Notes: a model not told the origin generated them from the sequence alone. A stretch of 64,000 bases of DNA from Auanema rhodensis (GCA_964057225.1 OZ059898.1:6448001-6512000), one strand, 5' to 3'. Positions 15,113 to 27,870 are shown, counted from the first letter of the stretch. Translations and numbers: made by a program.

Positions 15113-15325
15113 GTACATGTTTTTAATTTTTATTATTTCTGTTTCAGGCAGTATACCAAAACAGTAAAGTACTTATTGAAAAGAGCATCATAATTACTAT
15201 TTTTGTTTAATAAAATTGAATCATTTCCTCTTACATTTTTTCAATTTATAATAAGTTTGTAATAAAATGTTCTAGGTGAGTTTTATTTATTTACATATTT
15301 TATCATTTGAATTATTGTTATAGTA

Positions 15326-17344
15326 ATGGAATCGATAAGAAATTTCGGAAGATCCATATATTCTTTTTGGAGAGAAGTGGTAGAATGGCGAAGCCCAGCA
15401 ACAGCTCCATATTTAATGCTTATTAACACAGCTTATTGGTAAAATACTTGGAGTTCTATTTTTTAAATTTCATGTTTTAATTGTTATAGGGCTGGCGTTT
15501 TCTATTTGGATGTTCATCATCAACAACTTGCTCTCGTATCTTTAGCTGCTGGTATTTTTAGTTGGGATGTTCTCTCAACACCATCTTATGAAAAGAGTAT
15601 AGCTGTTCATATAGCGAGTTGGCCTGTGCAATCATTATGGAGAGTAAGTTGTTCTCGAGCAAATCTTTAACCTTATTTAATTTATTTAGTCTTTTGCTGT
15701 TGCCTGTTGTTTTTATAGTGTTCATATGTTGAATGCTGCTCGTTTAGAAGTAGCATGTTGGGCAGCATACTCTTCAGGTTTGTATTAAACTTGAAGTTAA
15801 CATTTCAACATTAGTTAAAATTTTCAGTTGGTTCATTGTTAATTAATCCTGTTTGGGGATATTACAAAGTTAATCAAAAAATTTCTAATGTTGGAAAAAG
15901 ATGTGCCACTTCGGTTGGTGATGCTGCCACGGTAATAAAGTTTTAAAAGTCTTTACTTAATATTTTTTTCTCAGTTTGTAATTGTGACTCCCCTGAAAAA
16001 GCTTTACCAGTTAGTTTGTTATATTGTTTTATTTCAATTTGTTCCTGGTAAGAACAACTATTTATTTATTTTTCTTAATTGCCAATATTTAAGATTTATG
16101 GAACTGGATAAAGAGTGCATGTCAAACAATAAGAAATTGGTAAATTTTCGTCCTAGAATAATAAACAAAGTTTTTATTATCAGGTTCAAAGAAGGAATAA
16201 CAGAGCCTATTAAACGGGGCTGGAAAGCATTGAAAGAATTTCTGAGATATTGGTTCTGCGCTCATTGGTGGCCAGGTTTAAAAGCGTGGATTGCTGTTAA
16301 AGTATGATAGACTATTAAGCACAGAAATTAGTTTTTTTTTGGCAGATTGGAGAACCTTGTAAGAGGGCATTCAATTATTTCTGTTTCTGTTTGATTTATG
16401 TGGTGTGTGGTCACTGGGTGCCTCCACTTTTCCGATGGATTAAATCGAAATTATCTGCTTTTGGAGGATTACTCCACCGCACCATCGTTATTCCTGTAAA
16501 AAGGTAGGTTCCCTTGATAATTATATCAGAATTTATCCTTTTCTAACAAATAATTTAATGTTAACATTGAATTCATTTTAGATGGATGTGGGCGAAATTC
16601 GAGCAACTACGTATATGGCTCCGAAGACAATTGCATCGCTTAGCCCTTGCTATCCGTGATTCAGTACTTTGGCCTATTTGTGTACTTATAGTAGACATTG
16701 GCAAGGAGCTATGTGCAATTGTTTACCGGATATTCATGAAGGTTAGCTAGCTTTATGGATTTTTCCTTAAATTATATTTTTGAAGCCTATTGTTGATTAT
16801 ACTTACCACCGCTATAAGATTGTTGAAACAGCTGCTTTGATATATTTCCTGGGACCTGTATGTGAAAAAATTGTCAATAATATCCCCGAGAAGAATCCAT
16901 TTTGCGGTAACTTACGTTCTTGATATTCTAAACCAATTTTGTAATATAGAGGAAAGTGATGTGGAACTGGAAGGAATGCTACCGTCCGATATAGAGGGCG
17001 ATGCTGAAATTGAAGATAACTATTCGGAACACTCTGATTTAATACATCCTTCAACTCCTCTAAATGGTAATTTCTTTTTGTTGTTTCTCATTCACGCTCT
17101 TTTTTGTTTGGCTATTGATAACGTTATCATAGTTTCCGTTTAAATGTTTTTTTTAGAAGATGAGAACGACTTCGTATCGGGGCTTAACTTCCCGACAATC
17201 AATGCTTCAGAGTCCAGTGATGATGAGTTTGATCTTCACAAAGCCTCGAATAGGCCAATTCGACGAAAAAAGAAATCGTCTAATAAGTCCAGCAATCCGG
17301 ATGATGTTGGCTCCCATGATGACGAGTTTGAAGTTTTGCAATAA
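15326..17344 (+). CDS. Multipass membrane protein of unknown function with acidic tail
   Basis: I do not recognise the family. About 12 exons give roughly 450-480 residues. The N-terminal third has hydrophobic helices (such as AGVFYLDVHHQQLALVSLAA). The middle is an unusual run of Trp/Arg/Lys-rich amphipathic helices separated by Pro, for example WFKEGITEPIKRGW, and WIKSKLSAFGG after GHWVPPLFR. It looks like an internally repeated helical unit. The C-terminus switches to Asp/Glu/Ser with one basic patch (RPIRRKKKSS). A tiny middle exon near 16094-16139 is needed to keep the frame (QFVPDLWNWIKS...). The start at 15326 follows a TTATAG acceptor. A mitochondrial or ER membrane scaffold is possible but is a guess. 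Confidence 0.8.
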
Positions 17345-17546
17345 ATATTGCTCTAATTAAACAGTTACTAACAGTGCCAATGTTTGAAACATAACTAATC
17401 AATGACGTAGTCATTTATACGCTTAGCATACTATGTATATCCATTTAGTGAGACTTGAATCTCGTCTATTCTTGTCATATTAGTTTTATTCGCTTGTTGT
17501 ACATTTTAAAATAATATACGAATGATTATGGGTATCATTTCTTTAA

Positions 17547-17552
17547 AATAAA
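17547..17552 (+). terminator. Polyadenylation signal AATAAA, membrane-protein gene
   Basis: AATAAA 202 nt after the stop codon at 17342-17344. Confidence 0.6.
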
Positions 17553-17718
17553 ATTTATTAAAGTTTACTTATCTTGATGAATATTTGGTTATAACGACAC
17601 CATCTCCATAGTGAGATTGAAAGAAACAGCCTGCGGGATGAGAGAGTACCAGACGACGAGAGTGTTCCATCGCACTCCCCACTAGCCACAACTGAAACGC
17701 ATAACACGGATTCGTGTT

Positions 17719-17726
17719 TGACGTGG
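17719..17726 (+). promoter_or_regulatory. UPRE-like site TGACGTGG
   Basis: Exact match to the XBP1/ATF6 UPRE core, 182 bp upstream of the immp-1 start codon. It is followed by CTATT, shared with a second copy (ACGTGGCTATT) at 17857-17867. Function is inferred from the motif only. Confidence 0.35.
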
Positions 17727-17907
17727 CTATTCTTCGACTCATTGGAATATACTTCTTTACTTCTAATTTTTATATTATTTAAAATTAAAATTAATTTTCT
17801 TTTCAGATAAGATTTTTTTTCGTAATTATTTTTGCTTATTTTGTGATTTATTGAAAACGTGGCTATTATTTTTTAGTTCGTAAGCAGATATCGTCTTATG
17901 TTATTTT

Positions 17908-18756
17908 ATGTCCACAAAAAAAATATTCAATAAAAAATTGCTTTGGCAATACGTAAAAGGCGCAGGAATTTTTGCTTGTGTTGCTCATACCATTAGTGCA
18001 CATGTTGGAGAACTTGTGATATGTTCAGGACCATCTATGCAACCAACTATCCTAGATGGAGATTTAGTTCTAGCTGAAAGATTTAGTGAGTTTTGTTATT
18101 TTTTGTTAACGACTACTTTATTTTGAACGAATATTTATATTTTATTCTAAATTCAACGTTTAGGTGTAAATGGGGGAAACATTCATAGAGGTGATATAGT
18201 CGGATGCTTGAGCCCCAACGAACCTGAACAACTTTTATGTAAAAGAATAGCTGCAAAGGTTTGTTTTTATGTGAATGCAAATTATAGTTTCTAATATTCA
18301 AGGAAAGTGATAGAGTGGATAGTGAGCTATTACCAAATGGAAGAGTTCCACGTGGTCACGTTTTTCTACGAGGTATATTTTAAATATTTGCATTATTCGC
18401 TATTTTATCCCAATTCCTTATCTTTTATTATTATTAGTAGTAATTAATAATCAGATTGTTTTCTGATTATATGTTGATTAATGTTTGGCTTGTTAAGTAA
18501 TATGATTCTCTTCGACTTTTACTCCCACTTTCATTATAGGGGATAATGCGTTAGCCTCAACTGATTCTCGACATTTTGGTCCTGTCCCTGAAGGACTTGT
18601 TCAAATTAGATTGTCTTTAAGAATTTGGCCTCCAAATAGGCATGTTTATTTGAACTTTATAGACTATCAGCTAATTGAAATCAAATGTTTAGAGTTGGAT
18701 GGCTATCAGATCATTGGTTCTGGGAAAGTGAAGAAAATGTAAAGAGCCATAGGTAG
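17908..18756 (+). CDS. immp-1: Mitochondrial inner membrane protease subunit 1 (IMMP1L/Imp1)
   Basis: Signal-peptidase-type serine protease that trims intermembrane-space proteins at the mitochondrial inner membrane. It has five exons and about 165 residues, the usual family length. An N-terminal hydrophobic anchor is followed by the catalytic Ser box SGPSMQPT, then the Lys of the Ser/Lys dyad in LLCKRIAA, then GDN and S-D-SRHFGP (box E) and RIWPP. The best final exon needs a GC-AG intron (18640-18692), giving RVGWLSDHWFWE and TAG at 18754-18756. Without splicing the frame runs to TAA at 18740-18742. gbf-1 begins 217 nt downstream on the same strand, so the two may be one operon. Confidence 0.9.
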
Positions 18757-18973
18757 TAATATATATTGTCAGGATTTAGGATTTTCATATTGCTAGCATC
18801 AGTTACTTTTTTTCTTAAATAGCTTTAACAAAGTTGTTAAATTGTATTGATATTTATTATTATTTAAACAAAACAATACTATTTCTTTTATTTATTTTAT
18901 CCGTTAAAGCGATACCGTATTACCTCTCTAATATTCTTTTTTGATTTTTATTGTTTCTTTAGGTAGACATTGT
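18757..18973 (+). other. Short intercistronic region immp-1 to gbf-1
   Basis: 217 nt between stop and start, T-rich. It ends in a strong acceptor, GTTTCTTTAG (ending at 18962), 11 nt before the gbf-1 ATG. I see no AATAAA in it. This spacing and acceptor fit a nematode operon with trans-splicing of the downstream gene. The spliced leader itself is not encoded in the window. Confidence 0.45.
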
Positions 18974-21900
18974 ATGGCTGTGAACGGGATTTACATCGTG
19001 CTTGGCGAAGCCAACACGGTTGTAGCCCTGTTGAACAAAGCCAGGAGGTAAATTCATATTTATATTCATTCATCATAAAAAGTGATTTTCAGACAGTTTC
19101 AACTGTCTCAACAGCCCCCTTCTTTGGAAGATACTGACCCGTTATTAAGAAATTTCGCTGATTTAAAAGATGTTTTGAACACGGTAAGTATTGTAATATC
19201 TTTTCTCGTTAACTCGATAATGATTTGCAGGTAGCTGATTTAGGAGATATGAATCCTCTAACTTATTTGTCACCTTTTCTTGATGTTGTGAAAGCAGAAA
19301 ATACTAATGGACCCATAACAGAAGCAGCTCTAGCTTCGGTCGGGAAATTTTTAAGCTATGGGTTGATAGATGCCAGCAGGTCATTCTAATTTTTCTTCTC
19401 TTATTAATGTAAAAATTATAGTATAAAAGCTGCTAACGCAGTGGGAGCTATTGCAACTGCTGTTGTGCAGACCAAATTTATTGGTGCAAAGAGTACAGGA
19501 AGTGATGAATGTGTTCTATATAAAATTTTACATGTAAACATTTATATATTTTAATTGTAACTTTTATTATTTTGTTGAAGGTTTTGCGCTCATTGCTTCT
19601 ATCACCTCCTGGAAGTTTGTTGACTGATGAAGCAGTATGTGAAATGATGCAGTCCAGTTTTCGCATAGCATTCGAAGGAGATCTATCACCATTACTTAGA
19701 AAAGCAGCAGAAGCTACACTTAGCGACATGATCCAGCTTATTTTCACTCGTTTACCTACATTCCATGAAGATATTCGACATCCCTATTATCGAAAGCTAG
19801 TTATGAATGCTAAAGGTGATAAGAAAAAGAGGAGAAGGAGGGCAGTTACGGAACCTACTGCTGACGATACGGATGCAGAAGTAAGCATTTCGGTTAATTT
19901 TCTGTTTGAAATTTCAAAACTACTTTCAGGAGGATTTAGAAGTTTTATCTGGTAATGCTGTCACCAGTACTCCCTCCGTTTCTGTTAATAATGAAGCTAC
20001 AAATTTGGCAGAATCTCAGACTGTTGCAATAACGAATCGTAAATTTTTTTAATTTTCGACATGGGTTAATATGTATAATTAGAACTTAATGTTGGTGCTA
20101 CGGCTGAAACAGTGACCACCGCTACCGAGGAAGATAAAGCAGATGAAGCGGACAGTGAAAGTGATGGTGATCAAAACTATAAAGAAGTATAATATATTAA
20201 TCTAATAGTGTTAAATACTTTACTTTAAGGAGACACATGTTAATAAGCCGATTTTGAAGGCTAAAAAATCAGATGATGAATCTACTCAATGTGTAAGTTC
20301 TTCGGAATTACCTTATGGTCTTCCTTGTTGCACAGAGCTTTTACGGTATTTTTATTTATTCGAACTTCGCTTGAATGAATTATTCTAGTTTTCTTATATC
20401 TATTGCAACTCCAGAAGATCGCCAAAACACAGAATCTATGGTCCTTCTTGGTTTGAATCTTATTACTGTTGCATTTGAGGTAATTATGATAAACAAAGAG
20501 AAATACGTTATTTGTTTTTATTCTCAGGCTGCTGCTGATCATTTATCTAGCTACACCTTCCTTATGTCATATATTAAAGATAATCTATGTAGAGCTCTAC
20601 TTAAGGTTAGGAAGTTGTTTTTAAGATATTGCAGCTTTTTAATTTAGCTTTTGGAAACACAAAAGTTGCCTGTTCTGGCTGCCACCAATAGAGTTTGCTT
20701 CTTGTTGTTCGAATCAATGAGAAGTCAATTGAAATTCCAATTAGAATCATATCTACATGAGCTTAAGAGTATAGTTTTGAGCGAACAAGTATAAAAACCT
20801 TTTTTGTTAGCATCGAAATGATTCAATTTTTAGAACTCGAGTGAGCGAAAGGAAATGGCACTGGAATCGATTGTACAATTATGGAGAATTCCGGGATTAG
20901 TAACAGAATTGTATCTCAATTACGATTGCGATCTTCACTGCAGGTTAGTGACATTGTAGAATAAAAACTATTCGTTATTTTCAGCAACATTTTTGAGGAA
21001 TTAGCAAAACTCTTAGCAGATATGTCGTTCCCAGTTTCTGGGTTAAGACCGTCATCACTGTTATCACTTGATGCTTTGCTTGTTGTTATTGATACAATTG
21101 ACCAAAACTGTATTTGTCGTCAAGCTGGAGGAGCTGTTTGTGGAGCCGAGTATATATACTTTGTTTTATATCCTTATATAGAATTCTGATTTTCCAGTAT
21201 GAGATCTGGACAGTTAGAGTTGCCAATCTTAAGTGGATACGATCTTGGAAAAAAAATATTAAATAGTGAGTCAATGGTCTCCGAAAAAGGTATTTTGTTC
21301 TAAGTATTTAACTATTAATTGTATTATTTAATATGTAGAAACGATCATTGAATCAGAAACTACCGTAACACTTCGTAGTAATAGACATGCTCCTTCCGAG
21401 AAAATGCCGTCAATGACTGAAGTACTCGAACAGAAAGATCGTAAGCGTATTCTAGCCGAAGGAACAGAAAAATTCAATCAAAATCCCAAAGATGGTTTAG
21501 TTTAAAATCAATAAGAAAATTAATCTTCAAGTTACAGGTATAAATTTCCTACGAAGCAAAGGTTTGCTTGGATCTGATGCCGACAGTGTAGTTCATTGGT
21601 TGAGAACAAACCCTCATTTGGATAAGAAAAAGATTGCTGATTATATATGTAGTAGAAAGCATGCTGATGTAAGTTTTTTTTTTCAATTTCATGTTCATGC
21701 TATGTACTGTCCAGGTTCTACAATCCTTTGTTCAATCATTCCCATTCGAAAATACACGATTAGATGAAGCTCTTCGTATTTTCTTGGAAACGTTCCGTCT
21801 TCCCGGCGAAGCTGCCGAAATAGCTATGGTTATGCAACATTTCTCAGAGCAATGGTATAGGGCTAACCATGAACCTTTCAATCATCCTGATGCTGCTTTT

Positions 21901-24900
21901 ACATTGTCATATGGTGTCATCATGTTAAACACTGATCAACATAACCCTCAGGTTCATTTATAATTAAATTATTTCTTATTGAATAATTTTACTGCAGGTG
22001 AAACGTAATCAACCACCAATGACTGTAGATTGCTTCAAACGTAATTTATCTGGAACAAATGGAACAAAAGACTTTGACCCGAAAATGCTTGAAGAAATCT
22101 ATCATGCTATTAAGTAAGCTTACTATAGTGATATTAAGAAGATAATTGCATTATAGGAGCGAAGAAATAGTTATGCCTGCTGAACAAAAAGGAATCGTTA
22201 AGGAGAATTATCTTTGGAAGGTACTCCTACGACGTGGAGCATCCTACGAAGGAACATTTGTTCATGCTCCTACTGGATGGAATGATCATGCTTTATTCTC
22301 CTTGGTTTGGGGACCTGCTATTGCTGCTCTCAGTTATATGTTCGATAAATCGGAACATGACATTATTTTGAAGGTAATAGTGGTGATCCATTTTCTTACC
22401 TAAATTAATAACAGAGAGCACTGAATGGATATCGTAAATGTGCTTCTATCGCTTCGCACTTCGGAATGAAAGATGTTTTTGACAATTTGATTATTCATCT
22501 GTGTAAATTCAGCACTTTGACTTCTTGGAGTGAAGGTTTGTTCAATTACGAAACTTAACTAAGTCGATGTTCAGGAACAGAAGAGCATTTGGAGTCCCGT
22601 AAGCGTGGTTTAGGTGAACTACCCCCTACATCTCCTGAAGCTATAGCTATAAACTATGGAATAAACAGAAAGGCTCAAGAAGCTACTCGTGTGGTGTTTG
22701 AGCTAGTTCATCATCATGGTGATATCCTCAAAGAGGTTTGTTTGGTTATTTTAATTTGCATAATAATATAATGATTGCAGGGGTGGTTAAATATTTTGGA
22801 TGTTTTGGTTCACCTTCTCCATTCTCGCCTGCTTCCACCTAATCTCACTGAAGTTTATGATTTTGTATCTGAGAAAGGATGGGTTTCAATTATTCGATCA
22901 CATTCTAAGTATATTTATTATATGTGTTTTGTTGAAGCTAATAATATGCTTAGGTCTCGCGAAGTGCAAGCTGTGCGAAATGAATCAGGCTTGTTATCCT
23001 GGTTCGGCTTAGGTGGAGGAGCTGCTGAAAATGAAAAGAAGAAACCAACACAAGAAGAAGTTAATGCTATGAAGGTTTGAATAATTAAAGTGGCTTGAAT
23101 AAAAATCATGCTTAAGTTGGCACAATCGGTTATCGCTGACTGCAAGCCATCGCAAATCGTCACCGACAGTAAATACTTAACATCAGTAGCATTATCTGAA
23201 CTATTAACTTCTCTTGTTAATTCGAGTCATGCAATCGTTGAGCCATATATTCGTGGAGAAGGGCAGAAGCCGGTTTCTTATATTATACGAATATATTTAA
23301 TTATCTTTATGTTATAGAAACATATATCAGAATCTGATGAAGATGCTTTAGTTTTCCAATTGGAGTTAATAGTTTCTATTGCTTTGGAGAATAAGGTTTC
23401 ATTATTGTGTAAAAACTTTATAGTTTCATATTTTAGGACCGTTTAACGGTGATTTGGCCAACTGTTTATCGTCATTTGGAATGGCTCTTGTCTCCACATT
23501 TTGGGCATTGCTTGGTACAAAAAGTTAAAAAAAATATTTTAATTAAATGTTCAGATTCTTGTGGAACGTTTTGTTGTTGGTCTTTTAAGACTTGCCAACC
23601 GAAACTTATTCAGGGATAATACTGTCTCTGATGAAGTTTTGAATTCGCTTTCTCTTTTATTAGTAAGTTATATTCCTTGCAATTTATTATATATTGATGA
23701 CTTTAAGAAATTATCTCCAAAAGCTATGTTTGTATATTCAAGACAAATCGCATTTGGTCTTTATGAATTACTTCATAATAATGCTGCTAATTTACATAAG
23801 AAAGAGCATTGGAAGATACTCTTTGCACTTATGGAAGCTTCAGGGGCGGCTCTACTACCTGAAGATGCACAAAGAGACAACGCATCAGATTCGGAGAGAA
23901 GGGCTTACTCTGATGGAGAATATGGGAACAATCGTTCAGTTTGTGAAGATAAAGGGTACACTTCCGATATTCCTCGCACAGTTAGAGAAACTCGTGAGTT
24001 TTGACAGATTTTTCTTCGATTTGCTGCTTTTTTACAGATAGTGGAGAAGCTGGAAGTCAGGGTAGTTCAATATCACTAAGTCAAAGTCGTGAATGGATTC
24101 ATCTAGATCACGGAGATGCTGCTCGTGCTACACAAGAAGCTTTAAGGGCCTTAGGATCCGATAAGCCTTCTCTTGGAAGAGGATCATTGGTATTATGTGA
24201 CGATCTCGGGAGGCATGAACCGGCTGCTTTCATTAAGGTTATTATTTTTTATCTATTTTTTTATATTTTTTCTAATTTTAAGATAGCTGAATGTTTGGCT
24301 TTCTTACTTCGGGATGCTGTTCATGTTACTCCTGATAATCTCGAATCTAGTATTCATTGCTTACGTACAATGGTCGAAGCAGGACTGGATGGGGGGAGGT
24401 AGAATCATTTGGAACATAATTTTGGATACTGTGCATTATATTTCCTTCAGATATGCAGGTGGCCCGATGTCAGGGGAAGCTCAAAACCTTTTAAAATCCA
24501 CAATATCTGGTGGCACTAACAAGACTAAATCTACTGGTAATAGAAGAGACAAGGTAAATTTTATATCTATTTGTAAAGACGTGAAAATCTTTTCAGAAAG
24601 AACTCACAACAGATGTTGTTGAAGAAGATGAAAATGTTAATGAAGAAAACCAACTCTCTGCTAACTATCAGCATGTTTCTCTGCAGTTGCTTGATTTATG
24701 CACAACGGTTCATAGCCTTGCACCTGGCATTCTAACTCAGTGGTCATCCAACAATACAACTGTAAATTTTTCAAATTTGTTACAAAGATAAATTTTTTTC
24801 TTAGGTTGATGCTTCGGTTCGCTCTTTATGGACTCAAGTTTGGAGGCCTTTATTGCAAGCAGTCGCTCGGTTAGGTTGTGATTGTAGACGTAGTGTTAGA

Positions 24901-26077
24901 GCTAGCGCTTTGAATCATTTACAAGTAAATTTATATATTTAATTCATGTTTTTATAATGACATTTCAAGAGACTCTTTATGCCAGCTATAATGGGAGGTC
25001 TAGGTCCTGAAGAATGGGAATCATGTTTTGCAGAGGTTATCAAAATAACTTTATCATATAAACTTTTTATTTTACAGGTGTTGTTCCCTCTCCTCTCAAA
25101 GCTTCTAGATCCGTTTTCTCCTATGGATATAATTGGGATGGAGGATACTCGTGTTCGGGCCATGCAAATAGTATCTAAAACACTGCTAAATCATTTGAGG
25201 TCATATAGTTTTTTTTATAAATACAATGTTTGAATTTCAGTGCATTATCTTCTTTACCGTCTTTCCCTGCCTTGTGGCTTCGCTTACTTGACTTCATGGA
25301 ACGTTATTTGAAAGTTGACAGTTGTGGAAATCTAAATGAAGTAATTTATCCTCGCATTAACAATCTTCATTCTTCTATTATTTTAGGTTGTACCTGAATC
25401 CTTTAAAAATATGCTCCTGGTTTTGGACAATACTGGGTTGTTTAGTATTGTACCTGGTTTATATGAAATGACTACAACACGAATGTCATCCGTATTGCCT
25501 CAGCTTATTAGGGATACTATTCCTAACCCTCCACAAATTTCGCCTGCTCAAACGTTATTTACTCTTTTGTATATTTTATAAGTTATGTCTTTATAGTGGT
25601 GCCTCTAATACTGCTCCAGTAGCCAATACTTTAGCTTCTGGACCTCCTTTAATGCCAAGAGTACAATTAGCTCCTGCTGTACCTACGACTTGTCAGGTTT
25701 TCTAACTATGATGGAACTATTTATATTGTAATTTAATTCAGACGGCTGATCCATTAATGACAGTACAAACAGCTCCTATTGTGCCTCCTGTTGAAATCGT
25801 GGAATTAGTAAGTTTTGTTCCAAAAACAACAAACAAAAACTCATTCGACAAATCGTAACAACTGCTTCTTTGCCTTATAAATATTAAAAAGAATTTATGC
25901 ATGTTTGTAGGATCTTCAGCATAAAATGCCTTTTAATATTGATCGTTTTACGATATGATCTGGTTTCAGACTGAGGTAGTTGTACATTCTGGGGCAACAA
26001 GTCCGAGAGCTGGCAGCCCCCCAAGCAACATTACCACAGTGGAAACAAACGCTACGATGGGTGCCAATAACTCTTAG
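18974..26077 (+). CDS. gbf-1: Golgi Arf guanine-nucleotide exchange factor GBF1
   Basis: Large Sec7-family GEF that activates Arf GTPases at the cis-Golgi to recruit COPI. More than 25 exons encode roughly 1,700 residues. The N-terminal DCB region begins [17 protein letters not shown]. The HUS region includes [22 protein letters not shown] (split by an intron) and [18 protein letters not shown]. The Sec7 domain runs from about 21430 to 22115. Its catalytic Glu lies in FRLPGEA (codon 21808-21810), and it carries the [12 protein letters not shown] helix. HDS repeats follow, with [30 protein letters not shown] and [10 protein letters not shown] Pro/Thr/Ser-rich tail ends at TAG 26075-26077. All of these match GBF1 rather than BIG-type GEFs. 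The start is the first ATG after the acceptor at 18962. Confidence 0.96.
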
Positions 26078-26169
26078 ATTTATCTTCCTGTAATTAATTG
26101 TTCGACGTCTAGTTTCTGGAAATGTGATAACCTAATTTATATTTATAATCTTCAGAAGAGGGTGGTAAT

Positions 26170-26175
26170 AATAAA
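26170..26175 (+). terminator. Polyadenylation signal AATAAA, gbf-1
   Basis: AATAAA 93 nt after the gbf-1 stop codon. Confidence 0.65.
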
Positions 26176-27840
26176 ATATTTCTGTGGACAATTTTTTTCT
26201 TATTCAAAATTTATTTTGATGATATGATTAAGAACAGGTTATATGCACTTGTGCCACTGAATGATGAACATCGCTGTTGCAGTCGACTTAAAGTGAACCA
26301 AATAGACAATGATGTCATTCGACGTTTACTATTTAGACTTTTTGGGCAGACAAACGAAGATGCGGTTTTCAGTTTATTGTACATCCCGTAAGATTAACCT
26401 CTATCTCTCTCATTCTTTCATACTATATTTTAAAATCTCTGATTGCTTGGAACCGGTTTCTATGCTGACTAGCTCGCATACACAAATTATACTGCGTCTT
26501 CCAAATATTTTCTTTCTTGGTATTATAGATTACTAGTGAAAATAGTCTACTTCCTCATATTTTTCTGCTTTCTAATACTACACTATGTAAGTAATGCCAT
26601 ACTACTGTCCATTCGCTATATTTTTCTACTTGCCCGCTCGTCACCATAAACTAATAAGGGCGGGAAGTTCAAAAGTTAGGCTTCAAGTTAAAAAAACGTT
26701 TTACATATCTGTTTATATCTTCTATTGTATTGGGAATATGACTCATTAAATCACGACATTCAATTGATTTCGTACAATAGCTTTTATGTTTTTTTACATT
26801 TGACTTTCAATTCTACAAAGATGTGAGGATCAAGTATTGGCTAGCGCGACAATCTTTTTCACGTAGTGGGACTGACGCTGACCTCGTCCTCACCTGATTG
26901 CTCCCATTTCTATCCTGTGTAGCCCGTCCACATTCATACATCCAGCCAGCTATCTCTATTCCAAATAATGTGTTTTTTAACTTTTCCAGTTGTATGAATC
27001 AATCAAGTTCTCGCATGCACCCACAGTTTAAGCACTCAAAAAATTTTCTTATAGTTTTGAGTAGGATGTTTCAGATCTATTTGATAATTTTTATGTCTAT
27101 ATTAAAAAGGAAACTGAGACCGGTCTTCATTTCTAACCACATTAACCAGCTATATTGACGTTTCTCTGAACGATACATTCTCGGTTTCTAGCCTAGGCTG
27201 GACCAAGTTTCGGCTAATTCACTTCCAAATACGCATTCTTTGCGTAGCTCAGAGGAATGAAAACGAGATTGCTGTTGATCACATTGTTCCACCTTCATAT
27301 TGCCTTACTAACCGTTCAGTTTCTGAATTTACGCTCTAACCCGCTCGTTGTTTTTTGAAAGAAAAAGTAATGACCACTTTTCTCTAAAGAACATAGGTTG
27401 TTTCGAAGTCGTGGTAGTTGTATCGTTTGCTATTCAATCATGCAACAGCTTCAACACTTACCAGTTCAGCACTTTGTTTCATAATAACACTGCGAAATAC
27501 CTTAACCATCTTGTTATTTTCCTTGTATTTCACCTTAATGCTTACATTTCGTTTTTATTATAGTCGTTGTCATCTTCATTTCTAAATTACTGAAACTTTT
27601 TACTTCAACGTTAAAGATTGTGAAATCGTGTTATTCTTTGATATGTTCTGAATCTACCATCCAGCTCGATCCGCATCATTACATTCTGCTCTCCTATCTT
27701 ATTTCGTATAAACGGCCTCTGCATTTTGTAACTGGGTCATAGATTCTTTGTACAATTTCATTTTTACTTTGTTTTTATTCTATGTACTTCGTATCACTTC
27801 TCAGAGTTTTCCTCAACTCATTTATTTACAACAACAACAC

Positions 27841-27870
27841 CAACAACAACAGGCTTGCAAGTTGTTGTTG
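27841..27870. repeat. Perfect inverted repeat CAACAACAAC / GTTGTTGTTG
   Basis: 10-bp arms at 27841-27850 and 27861-27870 with a 10-nt spacer AGGCTTGCAA. A further CAA-repeat lies just left of it. It would form a hairpin in RNA from either strand. It lies 235 bp before the scavenger-receptor start codon. Confidence 0.7.

Larger units (their letters stand above)
14742..15325. other. Intergenic region between DDX42 and the membrane-protein gene
   Basis: It holds the DDX42 3' UTR up to about 14860 and the upstream region of the next gene. A palindromic E-box CACGTG is at 15107-15112. A possible 5' UTR exon ends at the GTGAGT donor near 15277; the matching acceptor TTATAG is 2 nt before the next ATG. 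Confidence 0.45.
17345..17907. promoter_or_regulatory. 3' UTR of the membrane-protein gene and promoter of immp-1/gbf-1
   Basis: The left part is 3' UTR up to about 17570. The right part is less AT-rich at 17590-17750. It contains ACGTGGCTATT twice, at 17721-17731 and 17857-17867. The first copy is preceded by TG, making TGACGTGG (17719-17726), the consensus of the unfolded-protein-response element. Confidence 0.5.

Noticed and set aside
20281-20390. Consensus donor TGT|GTAAGT inside a gbf-1 exon
   Set aside because: Using it would shift the frame and remove the conserved [11 protein letters not shown] segment, so it is taken as unused or aberrant.
25972-25979. TGAGGTAG, the let-7 seed sequence
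   Set aside because: It is in a coding exon of gbf-1 (reads T-E-V-V), the rest does not match let-7, and no hairpin is seen.
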